Shown piece after piece: positions 51,958-52,265 of a DNA stretch of 52,265 nucleotides (position 1 is the first letter of the stretch; every line of letters begins with the position of its first letter). This DNA comes from Ruminococcus sp. (GTDB lineage Bacteria; Bacillota; Clostridia; Oscillospirales; Acutalibacteraceae): contig JAFRDE010000027.1 in the NCBI GenBank assembly GCA_017403985.1, forward strand, positions 1-52,265, read 5' to 3'. Below the pieces are notes generated by a model, which did no database searches, was not told the DNA's origin, and worked only from the letters and a program-made list of their open reading frames with translations. The position numbers were made by a program, and so were the translations under genes.

Positions 51958-52122
51958 ATCTTTAATTTGCTCATTATAAATAAAACGACAGATTCTCCAA
52001 TAAAAAATGTGTTGGATGTTTTATTTATATTGCTCAGAAAACAAGAAACAACTCTGGTAGAAAATACCCTTGACAAAACTCGTCTTGTCAAGAATATCTT
52101 TCAGCCTGAGCTCGTTATATAA
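51958..52122 (+). pseudogene. Orphan 3' coding fragment
   Basis: The frame from 51958 to the TAA at 52120-52122 ends LDKTRLVKNIFQPELVI, which looks protein-like. No start codon with a ribosome site precedes it, and a TAA lies just upstream at 51955. A terminator follows 7 bases later. It may be the tail of a gene whose 5' part was lost. I do not recognise the family. The rest of 51725-52265 is AT-rich intergenic sequence with two hairpins. Confidence 0.3.
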
Positions 52123-52128
52123 AGAAAG

Positions 52129-52163
52129 AGGCTGTCGCAAAACGAGTAGTTTTGCGACAGCCT
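52129..52163 (+). terminator. Strong hairpin terminator
   Basis: AGGCTGTCGCAAAAC / GTTTTGCGACAGCCT is a 15-bp perfect stem with a 5-base loop, but it has no long T run after it. It sits just after the orphan coding fragment. Confidence 0.65.
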
Positions 52164-52222
52164 TAAGAATTTGATGAGATAAACATCTCAATAGAGAATA
52201 TTGTAGGATAACAAAGCATAGC

Positions 52223-52256
52223 AAACCAGAGGGTAGGCAAACCTACTCTCTGGTTT
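52223..52256. repeat. 15-bp inverted repeat at the window edge
   Basis: AAACCAGAGGGTAGG and CCTACTCTCTGGTTT pair with one G-T mismatch around a 4-base loop. It may be a terminator or the edge of a small repeat continuing beyond the window. Confidence 0.5.
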
Positions 52257-52265
52257 ACGTTTGTG

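Overview
The window looks like a chromosome segment of a gut-type Firmicute of the Oscillospiraceae (Ruminococcus-like). The grounds are three secreted proteins with C-terminal type I dockerins, several short proteins with SipW-type signal peptides, strong GGAGG ribosome sites, and clostridial mobile genes of the TnpV/TnpW/TnpX kind. This is inference from protein families; there is no rRNA or other species marker here.

Layout. 1-3.1 kb: end of an unrecognised gene, a yaaA homologue, a small membrane-anchored protein, and two acetyltransferases beside the stump of a third. 3.2-22 kb: a surface block on the + strand. It holds a dockerin metalloprotease-like protein, three SipW-type secreted proteins in one operon, a fibronectin-III/SGNH hydrolase/dockerin protein, a transglutaminase-like protein, a CASTOR/POLLUX-type channel, a 2286-residue repeat protein, a 51-residue peptide and a leucine-rich-repeat dockerin protein. 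22.1-28.4 kb: one tightly packed minus-strand operon with a deacetylase, an MBL hydrolase, a small alarmone synthetase, a response regulator and histidine kinase, and three membrane or unknown proteins. 28.5-36.9 kb: alpha/beta hydrolase, diguanylate cyclase, an AT-rich HNH endonuclease framed by repeats, rlmD, a MITE-like repeat, murC and a TIR-domain protein.

37-50 kb: an integrative mobilizable element of the Tn4451/TnpX type. Its core is TnpV, a YhcG-type nuclease, a DUF6076-like protein, a sigma-like regulator, a cysteine-rich VLP protein, TnpW, a large serine recombinase, a DUF3847-like protein, an oriT with an IncQ-type nic sequence, and a MobQ relaxase. AT-rich cargo follows: a flavodoxin/ferredoxin protein, a methyltransferase, an acetyltransferase, a Nudix protein lacking a normal start codon, a membrane-anchored unknown, and a radical SAM protein. 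50-51.7 kb: a two-gene minus-strand unit of a second radical SAM protein and a DEDD-type exonuclease-like protein.

Most notable points: (1) the cargo radical SAM gene is preceded by a 10-codon leader ORF whose end can pair over 12 bp with the gene's Shine-Dalgarno sequence, the layout of a drug-inducible translational attenuator; (2) the radical SAM/exonuclease pair at the far end; (3) inverted and 30/31-bp periodic repeats around the HNH gene; (4) one zinc-finger tail shared by three proteins of the mobilizable element. No computation or database search was run; all assignments are by reading motifs and context.
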